Shown in pieces: positions 18,373 through 26,463 of a stretch of 64,000 nucleotides of DNA. The notes under the pieces were generated by a model. That model worked only from the letters and a program-made list of their open reading frames with translations. It had not been told where the DNA came from and did not search any database. The first letter of the stretch is position 1, and each line of letters starts with the position of its first letter. A program made the position numbers and the translations under genes. Source of the stretch: Novosphingobium sp. B1 (GTDB lineage: Bacteria > Pseudomonadota > Alphaproteobacteria > Sphingomonadales > Sphingomonadaceae); assembly GCF_900176395.1 (NCBI RefSeq), contig NZ_FWXL01000002.1, positions 124,001 through 188,000 of the forward strand, given 5' to 3'.

Positions 18373-18736
18373 TGGCGATACCATAAAGATAAGCGGCGAC
18401 ATCGCGCGCTTCGGAGGGCGTTATCGGCATGGGCGGCATGGTGCTGCCTTCCTTGGTGGACGGCGCATTGCGAACGAAAGCGGCGAGATTGGCCGGAATA
18501 TTGGGCAAGACGCCGGCGATCTGACCGCGTCCGTCGAAGCTGGTGAGATCCGGTCCGGCCCGCCCCTGCGGCCATGAGATGTCGGGGAAGGTGTGGCAGG
18601 CCGTGCAGCCGGCCCGCGCCACCACTCCACGGCCACGGGCTATGGAAGCGGCGTCAAAGTCATGGCGCGCTTGAGGCGGCGGCTTGCAACCCGCCACCGT
18701 CGTCACGAGCAGTACGGCACCGAAAAGCCGGCGCAG
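18365..18736 (-). CDS. Small c-type cytochrome lipoprotein; start codon unclear
   Basis: The frame encodes a lipoprotein-like signal RRLFGAVLLVTTVAGC, then a single haem c domain with CTACH and a likely distal Met in STMPPMPITP. It would sit in the periplasm and feed electrons to, or be part of, the oxidase, since its 3' end overlaps ctaC by eight bases. No ATG, GTG or TTG occurs in frame close to the signal peptide: the nearest plausible initiator is CTG at 18736, used here, and the next in-frame ATG is hundreds of bases upstream inside the opposing gene. A rare start, a frameshift or a sequence error are all possible. Confidence 0.72.
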   Translation of the reverse strand: MRRLFGAVLLVTTVAGCKPPPQARHDFDAASIARGRGVVARAGCTACHTFPDISWPQGRAGPDLTSFDGRGQIAGVLPNIPANLAAFVRNAPSTKEGSTMPPMPITPSEARDVAAYLYGIAND

Positions 18737-18778
18737 CGCGGAACCCGTCGGCCACCACTGCGATTGAAGGGGAGACCT

Positions 18779-19480
18779 ATGACCCGCCCTTCCGCGTTCC
18801 TCGTTGCGCTTGGCGCCCTCAGCATCTCCGGATGCACCTCGCCCGTGCGGACCATTGACCCATTCGAGGCAACCGGAGAAACGGTCGCGTTCAGCGGCGG
18901 CGAAGCAGGTCCTGACAGCGCCTGTTCGACCTGCCACAGTACCCGAGGCCAAGGCGACGGCAACCTGGCGCCCCGCCTTGCAGGTCTCGACGAAGGCTAT
19001 GCCCTGCGCCAGCTTGAAAACTTTGCCTCCGGCGCGCGGCGCAACCCGCAGATGCAAAGGATCGCCAGACGGCTCGATCTGCAAGCGCGCGAGAAAGTCG
19101 CAAAGTATTACGCGCGCCTGCCTCTGCAGGCCGCCTCCGCCACGCCCAGCACGGATTGCACAGGTGAAGCCATCTACCATGAAGGCATTCCTTCCCGCGG
19201 CATTGCGGCCTGCGCCAGTTGCCACGGCGCAGGTGGTAAAGGCGACGCAGGCAACCCGCCGCTGGCTGCCCAACCCGCACGGTATCTCGCCCACCAGCTC
19301 GATGCCTGGGCGAAGGGCGAGCGATATGGCGACGGTGGTGGCGGGATGCGCACCATCAGTCGCGCGCTCCATCCGGCCGATCGGCAAGCGGTGGCGGACT
19401 ATGCCTCGCGCCTTGGGGATGCTCGCGACGGTCAGTCAACTCGGGCAACATGCCTTCGAAGACATCATCCTGATCGATAA
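18779..19480 (+). CDS. Di-haem c-type cytochrome lipoprotein (c4-like)
   Basis: The 233-residue product has a lipoprotein signal (MTRPSAFLVALG ... SISGC) and two haem-binding motifs, CSTCH and CASCH, in two tandem cytochrome domains, as in cytochrome c4. A GGGGAG lies just upstream of the ATG at 18779. It is on the opposite strand to all neighbouring oxidase genes. It is divergent from the small cytochrome gene by about 42 bp and overlaps the convergent b561 gene by 125 bp at its 3' end. A role as periplasmic electron carrier between a dehydrogenase and the oxidase is inferred from position. Confidence 0.87.
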   Translation: MTRPSAFLVALGALSISGCTSPVRTIDPFEATGETVAFSGGEAGPDSACSTCHSTRGQGDGNLAPRLAGLDEGYALRQLENFASGARRNPQMQRIARRLDLQAREKVAKYYARLPLQAASATPSTDCTGEAIYHEGIPSRGIAACASCHGAGGKGDAGNPPLAAQPARYLAHQLDAWAKGERYGDGGGGMRTISRALHPADRQAVADYASRLGDARDGQSTRATCLRRHHPDR

Positions 19481-20027
19481 GGTGATGCTTGATCGCCGCC
19501 AGCGCATGGGCCGGAACCAGCAGCGCCAGCACGATCACGCCCGCCACGTGAACGTCCATCGCCAGATCCATCACGCGGAACTGCCAGGCGCGTGACAGAT
19601 CGTGGAAGGGCATGGCCGGAACGGGTATCAGGCCTCCGAGGAAGAGCGGTCGTGCCGGCTGGATCGCCGACCACATCGCCCAACCAGACAGGGGCAGGAT
19701 CGTAAACAGCGCGTAGAAGATTGCGTGGGTCAGATGAGCGATAGTCGAGGAGAAGCCGGGTTTGTCCGCGTCGTTGACCGGACCGGGCACCACAAGCCGC
19801 CACAACAGGCGCAACAGGCCCAGCGCGAGAAGCGTTAACCCGATCTGGGAATGCAGCGCGTAGGCGGAAAGCTTGTCCCCTCCGGCGAGATAGCGCTGTA
19901 TCCACCAGCCTGTCGCCAGTTGGAAGATAACCACCGCCGCCATGACCCAATGGAATGTCACGCCGACCGGGGTGTAGCGCCCACGGCTGCGATAGGAGTG
20001 CGCCCACCTTAGCAGATCTGTCCTCAT
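19356..20027 (-). CDS. Cytochrome b561-family di-haem membrane protein
   Basis: This protein of about 223 residues starts MRTDLLRWAHSYRSRGRYTP and has four main membrane helices with spaced histidines (FHWVMAA, ALHSQIGLTL, DVHVAGV and HALAAIKHH) expected for two b haems, together with DVFEGMLPEL near the C-terminus. Members of this family shuttle electrons between quinol and periplasmic carriers. Its ATG overlaps the CtaG gene stop codon (ATGA), so both are co-translated. Its last 125 bp are antisense to the end of the di-haem cytochrome gene. Confidence 0.87.
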   Translation of the reverse strand: MRTDLLRWAHSYRSRGRYTPVGVTFHWVMAAVVIFQLATGWWIQRYLAGGDKLSAYALHSQIGLTLLALGLLRLLWRLVVPGPVNDADKPGFSSTIAHLTHAIFYALFTILPLSGWAMWSAIQPARPLFLGGLIPVPAMPFHDLSRAWQFRVMDLAMDVHVAGVIVLALLVPAHALAAIKHHLIDQDDVFEGMLPELTDRREHPQGARHSPPPLADRPDGARD

Positions 20028-20767
20028 GCAGCGCGCGGCTGACTTGCCGGACCAAGGGTCCGCCACAGCATTGCCGAGACAATGGCAAGGTAGGCGCCGC
20101 CGCCCACGACCCACATCACCAGACCCGCAATCTGCTGGTCTTCAAGCGGCGTCAGGCCCCAGGCCGAGGTCGTCAACCAGTGCGGGGCATAAACTGCGCG
20201 ACCGGTGAAAACCAGCAAGGCGCCGAGCAAGCCCATCTGGACCATTTGCGCCAGCAGGGCCGCTGTCGCTTCAAGAGCCGCGGCCTTGCGCACCGAGGCC
20301 CACCAGGCAGCCGCGCTCAACAGGATCGACAATTGCATGATCCAGAACACGAGGCTGCTTGAGAGCGCTTGATCGTAAAGGGAGGGCACGTGCCATGCCC
20401 AGAGGATTGCTGTCTCCAAGACCGTTGCGGCAGCCACCGAAAGGCCTCCGAACGCGCGAGTGCCGACTGCTTTGACTAGGAGAGGGGCAAGGACGAGGAT
20501 GAGAGCAAGATGGTGGACCGACCGCGCCACGAACAGAGCCGAACCGAGCGCGCAAAACGGCGTCACGAACAGGACCAGCATGCCTGCAAGAAGAGCGATC
20601 TGGCTCCGCGCCGTCGCCGGGAACTGACGCAGACCGAGCGCGACAAGCAGCGCCATGATACCGATCAGCAGCGGATCGAAGTTCCATTGCAACAACCAGC
20701 CCGCCGGAGAGGGCGCATCCCCGCAGTAGGGCTGCCACGTCGGGATGCCGGGCACCTGACCGTTCAT
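20024..20767 (-). CDS. ctaG: Cytochrome c oxidase assembly protein, caa3-type CtaG
   Basis: This 247-residue polytopic membrane protein has six to seven helices. The family pattern is recognisable in FDPLLIGIMALL, VARSVHHLALILVLAPLL, WHVPSLYDQAL and WGLTPLEDQQIAGLVMW. CtaG of this type is needed for maturation of caa3-type oxidases, probably in copper delivery. It is the first gene of a two-gene unit ctaG-b561, about 2.3 kb upstream of ctaC and on the same strand. No Cox11 or haem O/A synthase gene is present in the window. Confidence 0.88.
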   Translation of the reverse strand: MNGQVPGIPTWQPYCGDAPSPAGWLLQWNFDPLLIGIMALLVALGLRQFPATARSQIALLAGMLVLFVTPFCALGSALFVARSVHHLALILVLAPLLVKAVGTRAFGGLSVAAATVLETAILWAWHVPSLYDQALSSSLVFWIMQLSILLSAAAWWASVRKAAALEATAALLAQMVQMGLLGALLVFTGRAVYAPHWLTTSAWGLTPLEDQQIAGLVMWVVGGGAYLAIVSAMLWRTLGPASQPRAA

Positions 20768-21515
20768 CCTCGGACCCTTACTTTATGATTATCCTGATGC
20801 AATTCGCGTCCCTGAATACGAGATGAACTCGTCGTCTAACGCGCTGCCCGCCCAGTTGGTTTCGCCAAAACGCGAAAGGCCAGCCAAACGGCGCGACCGC
20901 CGCACATCCGGAAGCCCGGATTGCCGCAGACGCGCCGACTTATCGCTTTTGCGACAGTACCTTGTTCCCGAAACCAGAATATGCATGAAGACGGCAACCG
21001 CGACGCTTCTAACCGGGGTAGGGTCACACCTACAGCAAACCTGCAAGGTGCGCTGCATTACCCACCACCATCTGGCAGTCTCTGTCACCTTGCCAGGGGT
21101 CTTCTCCAGATCCTTGAAATCGGTCGACCGCATCGCCTCTCCAACCCAGTAGCATGCAGCCACGGCGGGAATGGTCCAGCTGACATCGTTCAGGGGTGCG
21201 CCAACTAGAAGTGCGCGCCGTCTTCGTTGCCAACCATCGCGGCTACGGCGACCTTGCCGTAGCTTCGCATGTGCCCCTGCTCGTCACTGTCCTCGAGAGG
21301 ACTGCGTCCATCCGCTCGAGGACAGCGATCATTGCGTCGACAATTTTCATCATGCTCCCTCCGGCCGCAGATTGCACCCGGTTCTGAAAGCAAAACTGCG
21401 AGCAAAATAGCCGAGGCAGATGCAATGGCTTGCATAACTCAATTGGTAGCGTTACCAGAGTCGCAAGGAAGCGTTCGGCAGTCACAAGACCGGCGCGCCA
21501 ACGAGGAGAGATGGC
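20768..21515. other. Long gap between ctaG and esterase gene
   Basis: This 748-bp stretch has no intact gene I can support. The part 21030-21355 holds the decayed flavodoxin-family remnant listed separately. The remainder must include the ctaG and esterase promoters, but I see no convincing consensus. A short inverted repeat TTTCGC-CAAAAC-GCGAAA lies at 20860-20877 and has no assigned role. Confidence 0.5.
21030..21355 (-). pseudogene. Decayed NAD(P)H-dependent flavodoxin/FMN-reductase family gene (C-terminal part)
   Basis: Segments of one protein family appear in order but in different frames on the minus strand: VLERMDAVLSRT (from about 21323), then MRSYGKVAVAAMVGNEDGAH ending at a TAG near 21205, then LNDVSWTIPAVAACYWVGEA and STDFKDLEKTPGKVTETAR (about 21195-21090), then VVGNAAHLAGLL in another frame (about 21068-21033). 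Intact flavodoxin-family NAD(P)H oxidoreductases carry these blocks contiguously. At least three frameshifts and one stop separate them, and the N-terminal flavin-binding half is missing, so the gene is not functional. Family recognition is from memory of conserved blocks. Confidence 0.72.
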
Positions 21516-22487
21516 ATGAGAGTTACGCCCGAGAGCCGATCAGCTGTGCGCCCGCGACATTTCGGATGGTTCGCCACTACGATCATGACGATTGCCCTTG
21601 CCACCACCACGCCAGCGCAAGCCCAGAATGATGCCATGACGCCCATTGCGATCCCGGCCCAGCCGGACGCGATCGTGCTCGGGACAGGGCCACTGCCAGG
21701 AGCAAAGAACGCGGAATCCTGGCATTCGCAATACGGCAGCCGCTTTGCCCGCAATGTCACGGTCGCAACGCTGACGCCTTATCTGCCGGACCCGGCGAAG
21801 GCAAACGGGACCGCGGTGATTGTAACGCCAGGCGGCGGCTTCAGGACGCTTTCGATGGAAAACGAAGGGTCTGACGTCGCCAAGGCCTTGGCAGCCAAGG
21901 GCGTTGCTGCCTTCGTGCTGAAATACCGGCTTAACCAGACCCCGGCCACAATGCCGGAGTTCGAAAGGTCGATGCAGGAAATGTTCTCGGGGCTCACACG
22001 TGCGCCGCAGCAGGCTCAGCAAAGCTCGCAGGATCGCATGGCGGCTCTGGCCCCGCAGCTTGCCGATTCCCGCGCAGCCTTTGCCCTGATCCGCAAGCGC
22101 GCAGCCGAATGGCATGTCAATCCCGATCGCGTTGGCATGGTGGGCTTTTCTGCCGGTGCCATGTTGACGCTGGCAACCGAACTTACCGGCGGTGAGGCAA
22201 AGCCCGCGTTCATCGGTCTTGTCTACGGCCCGCTGTTCTCCGTCGATGTCCCGGCTGAAGCTCCGCCCATGTTCGTGGCGCTTGCGGCCGACGATCCCTT
22301 CTTCTCGAATGGCGGCTTCGGCCTGATCGAAAGCTGGCAAAAGGCCAAGCGCCCGGTCGAGTTCCATCTCTACGAACAAGGCGGTCACGGCTTCGGCATG
22401 TATCCGAAGGCCACGACCAGCACGGGATGGTTCGAAGCTTTTGCCCGCTGGATGGAAATGCACGGCTGGCTCAAGCCGGCTCGCTGA
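21516..22487 (+). CDS. Exported alpha/beta-hydrolase (esterase)
   Basis: The 323-residue protein has an N-terminal signal peptide ending near TTPAQAQ, so it acts in the periplasm or outside the cell. The alpha/beta-hydrolase features are an oxyanion-side VTPGGGFRTL, nucleophile elbow GFSAGA, an acid candidate in ALAADDPFF and the catalytic His in GGHGFGMYP. It resembles carbohydrate-esterase-like hydrolases often found beside glycosidases. The ATG has GAGGAGAG upstream. The GH9 gene follows after 11 bp, so the pair is an operon; deacetylation or deacylation of the same polysaccharide is a reasonable inference. Confidence 0.85.
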   Translation: MRVTPESRSAVRPRHFGWFATTIMTIALATTTPAQAQNDAMTPIAIPAQPDAIVLGTGPLPGAKNAESWHSQYGSRFARNVTVATLTPYLPDPAKANGTAVIVTPGGGFRTLSMENEGSDVAKALAAKGVAAFVLKYRLNQTPATMPEFERSMQEMFSGLTRAPQQAQQSSQDRMAALAPQLADSRAAFALIRKRAAEWHVNPDRVGMVGFSAGAMLTLATELTGGEAKPAFIGLVYGPLFSVDVPAEAPPMFVALAADDPFFSNGGFGLIESWQKAKRPVEFHLYEQGGHGFGMYPKATTSTGWFEAFARWMEMHGWLKPAR

Positions 22488-22498
22488 GGAAATCGCGA

Positions 22499-24985
22499 AT
22501 GACCAGAAGCTTTTTCGGCCGCCTCCTGGCCGCCACGACGCTCGCCACCATGACGCCTGCCGCGATGGCGGACCCGCTCAAGCTCGGCCCCCAACAGACG
22601 CTGGAAGGGCGGGGACTCAGCGTCATCATTGACCAGAACCAGTTCAGCCCGATCTTCTTTGACGAGAAGAACGCCGGGATACAGTTGATCCTGCACGGCG
22701 AGCGCGTGGCGACCGACGGCGCCGTACGCCTCAATCCCACACCCGAGCAGTGGGACCCCGTCCCTCTCTTCGTCAGTCGCAGCTTGGGCGCCGCGCCCGA
22801 TCAGGTCCTCGTCAGATCGGCGTTCAAGGAACAGGACCTGTCCTATCAAGTCAGCGTGACTCCGGAAGAAGACGGCTTTCGCATCGCGGTCGATCTCGAC
22901 AAGCCTCTGCCAAGGGACCTTGCGGGCAAGGCCGGTTTCAATCTCGATTTCGTGCCGCCTGCCTATTTCGGAAAGACCTTCCTGATGGGGGCGGCGCCGG
23001 GCCTGTTTCCGCGCAATGCCGGAGGCCCGATGGCCAAGGACGGTTCCGGTGACCCGCAGCCGCTCGCCTCTGGCGCGAACACTATAACGCTGTCGCCCGA
23101 AGACCCGATGACGCGGGTGACGATCACGTCCGACAAGGGTGCGCTGGCGCTCTACGATGCACGAAACCGCGCGCAGAATGGCTGGTTCGTCGTGCGCTCG
23201 CTGATCGCCGAAGGGGCGCAGAAGGACGCCGTCGTCTGGCACATGCGGCCAAACCGGATCAAGGACTGGGTCCGCATGCCCGTGGTTTCATTCAATCAGG
23301 CCGGGTACACGCCCGGACGCGAAAAGACCGCCCTGATCGAACTCGATCCAAACTACAGCGGACCGAAAGAAGCGGAACTGGTCCGCCTCAATGCCGACGG
23401 TGAAAAGGCGGTCTATCGCGCGGCAGTCACTCCGCGCGGCCGATGGAAGCGGTATGATTACGCCGCCTTCGACTTTTCAGCCGTCCGCGAGCCAGGCGTC
23501 TATGCCATTCGCTACGATGGTCGGACGACCAATCCGTTTCGCATCGCCGCGGATGCCTATGACCATATCTGGCAGCCCTCGCTCGACACCTTCCTGCCGG
23601 TGCAGATGGATCATGTCAGCGTTCGCGAGCAGTACCGGGTCTGGCAGGCGCGCCCTCACATGGACGATACGCGGCAGGCGCCGGCCAATCTTACCCATTT
23701 CGATGCCTACAACACTGGCCCTGAACTGGATTCACCGTTCAAGCCGGGCGAGCACATCCCCGGCCTTGCTGTCGGCGGATGGCAGGACGCGGGCGACTTC
23801 GACATCCAGACGCCGGACAACAGCTGGGTCATCAAGAATCTGGTCTGGACGCGCGAACTGTTCGGCACTGATTGGGACGAAACAACGGTCGATGAGAAGA
23901 ATCGCGAGGTGCAGATCCGCAAGCCGGACGGGGTCGAGGACGCGATCCAGCAGGTACGGCACGGCACGCACCAGCTTCTGGCGCAATATCGGATCTTCGG
24001 CCATGCCATCGATGGCATCGTCGATTCCACCTTGCAGCAATACACTCATCTCGGTGACGCCGGCGCGCAGACAGACGGGCGGCTCTTTGACCCCAAGCTC
24101 GGCCCCAACGAGATCGAAGGTGACCGCTCGGGCCGACCGGACGATCGCTGGGCCTTCACGACCGACCAGCCCGCCACGGATCTCGACATGGTAGGTGCCC
24201 TTGCGGCGGCCAGCCGCGCGCTCAAGGATTCAGACCCGTCCTTGGCGAGCGAAGCGCTCTCCGCTGCCAAGGCCGTCTGGCAAAACCAGCGCACGCGGCT
24301 TCACGTGAAGAAAATTGGACGCGGGGCCGGCTTTGCCTCCGGAAAGCCGGAAATTGCCGACATCTCCGCCACGGCCGAACTGCTGCTGGCAACCGATGGC
24401 GATGCCACGTACGCGCGCCGCATGAAGGAGTTGCTGCCCTTCATCGAAAGTGACTTCGATCAGGCGGCTGCGCCTGCCGTAAGGGTGCTTCCCTTCATGG
24501 ACGCCAGATATCGCGCCCGGATGAAGGACCAGGTCCGCAGGGCGAAGGCGAGGATCGACGCTCGCGTCGGCCAGAATCCGTTTGGCGTTCCAATCGGCGA
24601 AGGCTCGTGGGCCGGTTCGCACGAAGTGGCAGCGTTCGGCTCGACGATGTTCATGCTTCATCGTGCATTCCCCGATGTCGTGGACGGGTCCTACACGCTG
24701 CGTGCCATAGACTATCTGCTCGGTCGCCATCCCGCCAACAACCTTTCGCTGGTATCCGGCGTCGGTACGCAGTCGAAGCTGGCAGCCTATGGCCACAACC
24801 GCGCCGACTATTCGTTCATTCCCGGTGGTCTTGTCCCCGGCGTTATTCTGATCAAGCCAGACTATCCCGAAGCCAAGCCCGACTGGCCGTTCCTGTGGTT
24901 CGAAAGCGAATATACCGTAAGCACGACATCGGCCTACATCCTGGCGGCCAAGGCTGCGATCGCGGCCGCGCAAGAAGCGAAGTAA
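22499..24985 (+). CDS. Exported glycoside hydrolase family 9 protein
   Basis: This 828-residue exported protein (signal peptide to about TPAAMA, residue 22) has three parts. Residues about 25-265 form a beta-rich domain I do not recognise. Residues about 270-365 resemble the Ig-like CelD_N domain (VSFNQAGYTPG). The remainder is the GH9 (alpha/alpha)6 barrel. The catalytic-base region reads GGWQDAGDFD, and the proton-donor region ESEYTVSTTSAYI follows RPH-equivalent elements near the C-terminus (GRHPANNLSLVSGVG). GH9 enzymes hydrolyse beta-glucans or beta-glucosidic oligomers by inversion. The start has GAGGAA upstream. Substrate is uncertain because of the N-terminal domain. Confidence 0.87.
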   Translation: MTRSFFGRLLAATTLATMTPAAMADPLKLGPQQTLEGRGLSVIIDQNQFSPIFFDEKNAGIQLILHGERVATDGAVRLNPTPEQWDPVPLFVSRSLGAAPDQVLVRSAFKEQDLSYQVSVTPEEDGFRIAVDLDKPLPRDLAGKAGFNLDFVPPAYFGKTFLMGAAPGLFPRNAGGPMAKDGSGDPQPLASGANTITLSPEDPMTRVTITSDKGALALYDARNRAQNGWFVVRSLIAEGAQKDAVVWHMRPNRIKDWVRMPVVSFNQAGYTPGREKTALIELDPNYSGPKEAELVRLNADGEKAVYRAAVTPRGRWKRYDYAAFDFSAVREPGVYAIRYDGRTTNPFRIAADAYDHIWQPSLDTFLPVQMDHVSVREQYRVWQARPHMDDTRQAPANLTHFDAYNTGPELDSPFKPGEHIPGLAVGGWQDAGDFDIQTPDNSWVIKNLVWTRELFGTDWDETTVDEKNREVQIRKPDGVEDAIQQVRHGTHQLLAQYRIFGHAIDGIVDSTLQQYTHLGDAGAQTDGRLFDPKLGPNEIEGDRSGRPDDRWAFTTDQPATDLDMVGALAAASRALKDSDPSLASEALSAAKAVWQNQRTRLHVKKIGRGAGFASGKPEIADISATAELLLATDGDATYARRMKELLPFIESDFDQAAAPAVRVLPFMDARYRARMKDQVRRAKARIDARVGQNPFGVPIGEGSWAGSHEVAAFGSTMFMLHRAFPDVVDGSYTLRAIDYLLGRHPANNLSLVSGVGTQSKLAAYGHNRADYSFIPGGLVPGVILIKPDYPEAKPDWPFLWFESEYTVSTTSAYILAAKAAIAAAQEAK

Positions 24986-25008
24986 ACATAAGTCAATGCA
25001 GTGCGGCG

Positions 25009-25031
25009 GGCGGTCCCCACAAGGGACCGCC
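25009..25031 (+). terminator. Hairpin terminator after the GH9 gene
   Basis: A perfect 9-bp stem, GGCGGTCCC (25009-25017) and GGGACCGCC (25023-25031), closes a CACAA loop 24 bp after the GH9 stop codon. There is no T-run after it, so it may be a weak intrinsic terminator or a 3'-end stabiliser. Confidence 0.6.
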
Positions 25032-25176
25032 GCGTTGCCGTTGATTTCGGTAGAGGCCGCTTGCGATTCATTCGGACAGAGGCGCGATCAGCAACAAGGA
25101 AGGTTATCTCCCTGAATTCACATACATGGGAGAGACCATGGCAAAGTTCGAGGAAACCACAGAACTGCGAACAAAT

Positions 25177-26463
25177 TCAGTCAGAAATCGTACGATTGTG
25201 ATGTAGGGCGCGCAGAGCCACAAGCACGAGCACACCGGCGGCAACTGGCGAAAGCAGCATGAAAGCCAGACCGTTCCGCAAGGCATCAGGCCTCAGGGCT
25301 GCCTGTCCTCCATCGCTGATTGCACCAACAATTGCCGGGCCCAGTGCACCGCCCACGAGGCCCATCGCAATCAGCAGGACTGTGGCAGCAACTCCACGAT
25401 CCCGAGGCCCGACATGGTTGATCGTGTAATTGGTGATCGGCGGAATTACCGCGCTGAGGAAAAAGTTCATGGCCCCTGCACTGACAAGTGCCAGGCGCAG
25501 ATCGGCCGCGAAGACGAAGCCCGCCATGAAGGGCAGAGCCAGCAGCACGCAGAACAGGGACAGCACCAGCATTCGCTCGGGCTGTCCACTGCGCTTTACC
25601 AGCATGTCGGCCATGAAGCCCGAAGCCACCGTTCCGATGATGCCGCCAAGCCCGACCGGAGGCCCGATCAGCAAGCCCACCTGTCCAAGAGCAACGCCGT
25701 GAACCCTGATCAGGAAGGCCGGTCCCCACGCCCCCAGCACCGCGCCCATCATGGTTGCAAAGCCAAGGCCGAGCGACAGGACCACTACATCGCTGTTTGC
25801 CAGCACACGCCGAAAGCCGCTGGCCAGGTCTGCCCAGTAGGCATCTACAGGTTGCCTGTCCCCTGCAGCTTCTCGACAAGGCTCGGTCACCGTAAGCACC
25901 ATTACCGTCGCGACGATCACACCTGCCAGACCGCAGACGATGAACATGCTGCGCCATCCCATCGAAGCTGCCAGCACGCCCGCCAGGATCGTTCCGCCGA
26001 CAATGCCGACGAAATTGCTCGATTGATAGATCGAGACGGCACGGCCACGGACACGCACCGAAAACAGATCCGGTATCAGCGACATGGCCACCGGAAACGC
26101 GGTGGCCTCGCCAATGCCAACAAGAATTCGCGCCATCGACAGTGTCAGGTAGTCATGCGCAAATCCGGTCGCAGCCGTTGCCAAAGACCATAGCGCTATG
26201 CCCGCAGCGAGAATGCGGACGCGATTGCCACGATCGATCAGGCGAGCGATGAATATCCCGCCGAGAAGGCTGAACAGGACGAAGAACAACCCGCTGGCGA
26301 GCGCCAATTGCGTATCGGTGAGGCCGATATCCTTGCGGATCGGTTCGGCAACCACGCCGAACAGCATCCGATCCCCTTGGTTGAACACGTTCGTGATGAA
26401 CAGCATCGCCAATGCCCAGGAAGATGCGGCAGCGCTCCCCCGGGCAGGCGGTGGAGCGGTCAC
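25177..26463 (-). CDS. MFS transporter, probably for an aromatic or organic acid
   Basis: The 428-residue protein has twelve hydrophobic segments. The pattern NQGDRMLFGVVAEPIRKDIGLTDTQ and LGGIFIARLIDRGNRVRIL is typical of sphingomonad MFS permeases of the ACS/spinster-like groups. It is the last gene of the operon MBL hydrolase, fumarylacetoacetase, amidohydrolase, MFS, and its ATG overlaps the amidohydrolase stop (ATGA). Import of the aromatic substrate of the cluster is the simplest role, although export of an intermediate cannot be excluded. Confidence 0.85.
   Translation of the reverse strand: MTAPPPARGSAAASSWALAMLFITNVFNQGDRMLFGVVAEPIRKDIGLTDTQLALASGLFFVLFSLLGGIFIARLIDRGNRVRILAAGIALWSLATAATGFAHDYLTLSMARILVGIGEATAFPVAMSLIPDLFSVRVRGRAVSIYQSSNFVGIVGGTILAGVLAASMGWRSMFIVCGLAGVIVATVMVLTVTEPCREAAGDRQPVDAYWADLASGFRRVLANSDVVVLSLGLGFATMMGAVLGAWGPAFLIRVHGVALGQVGLLIGPPVGLGGIIGTVASGFMADMLVKRSGQPERMLVLSLFCVLLALPFMAGFVFAADLRLALVSAGAMNFFLSAVIPPITNYTINHVGPRDRGVAATVLLIAMGLVGGALGPAIVGAISDGGQAALRPDALRNGLAFMLLSPVAAGVLVLVALRALHHNRTISD

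Noticed and set aside
20860..20877. TTTCGC-CAAAAC-GCGAAA inverted repeat as an operator or terminator
   Set aside because: The stem is only 6 bp, without T-run and far from any start; may be chance.
25414..26193. Long open frame antisense to the MFS gene
   Set aside because: Composition is His/Gln/Arg-rich without domains, and it mirrors a well-supported transporter gene on the other strand; a by-product of high-GC codon use.
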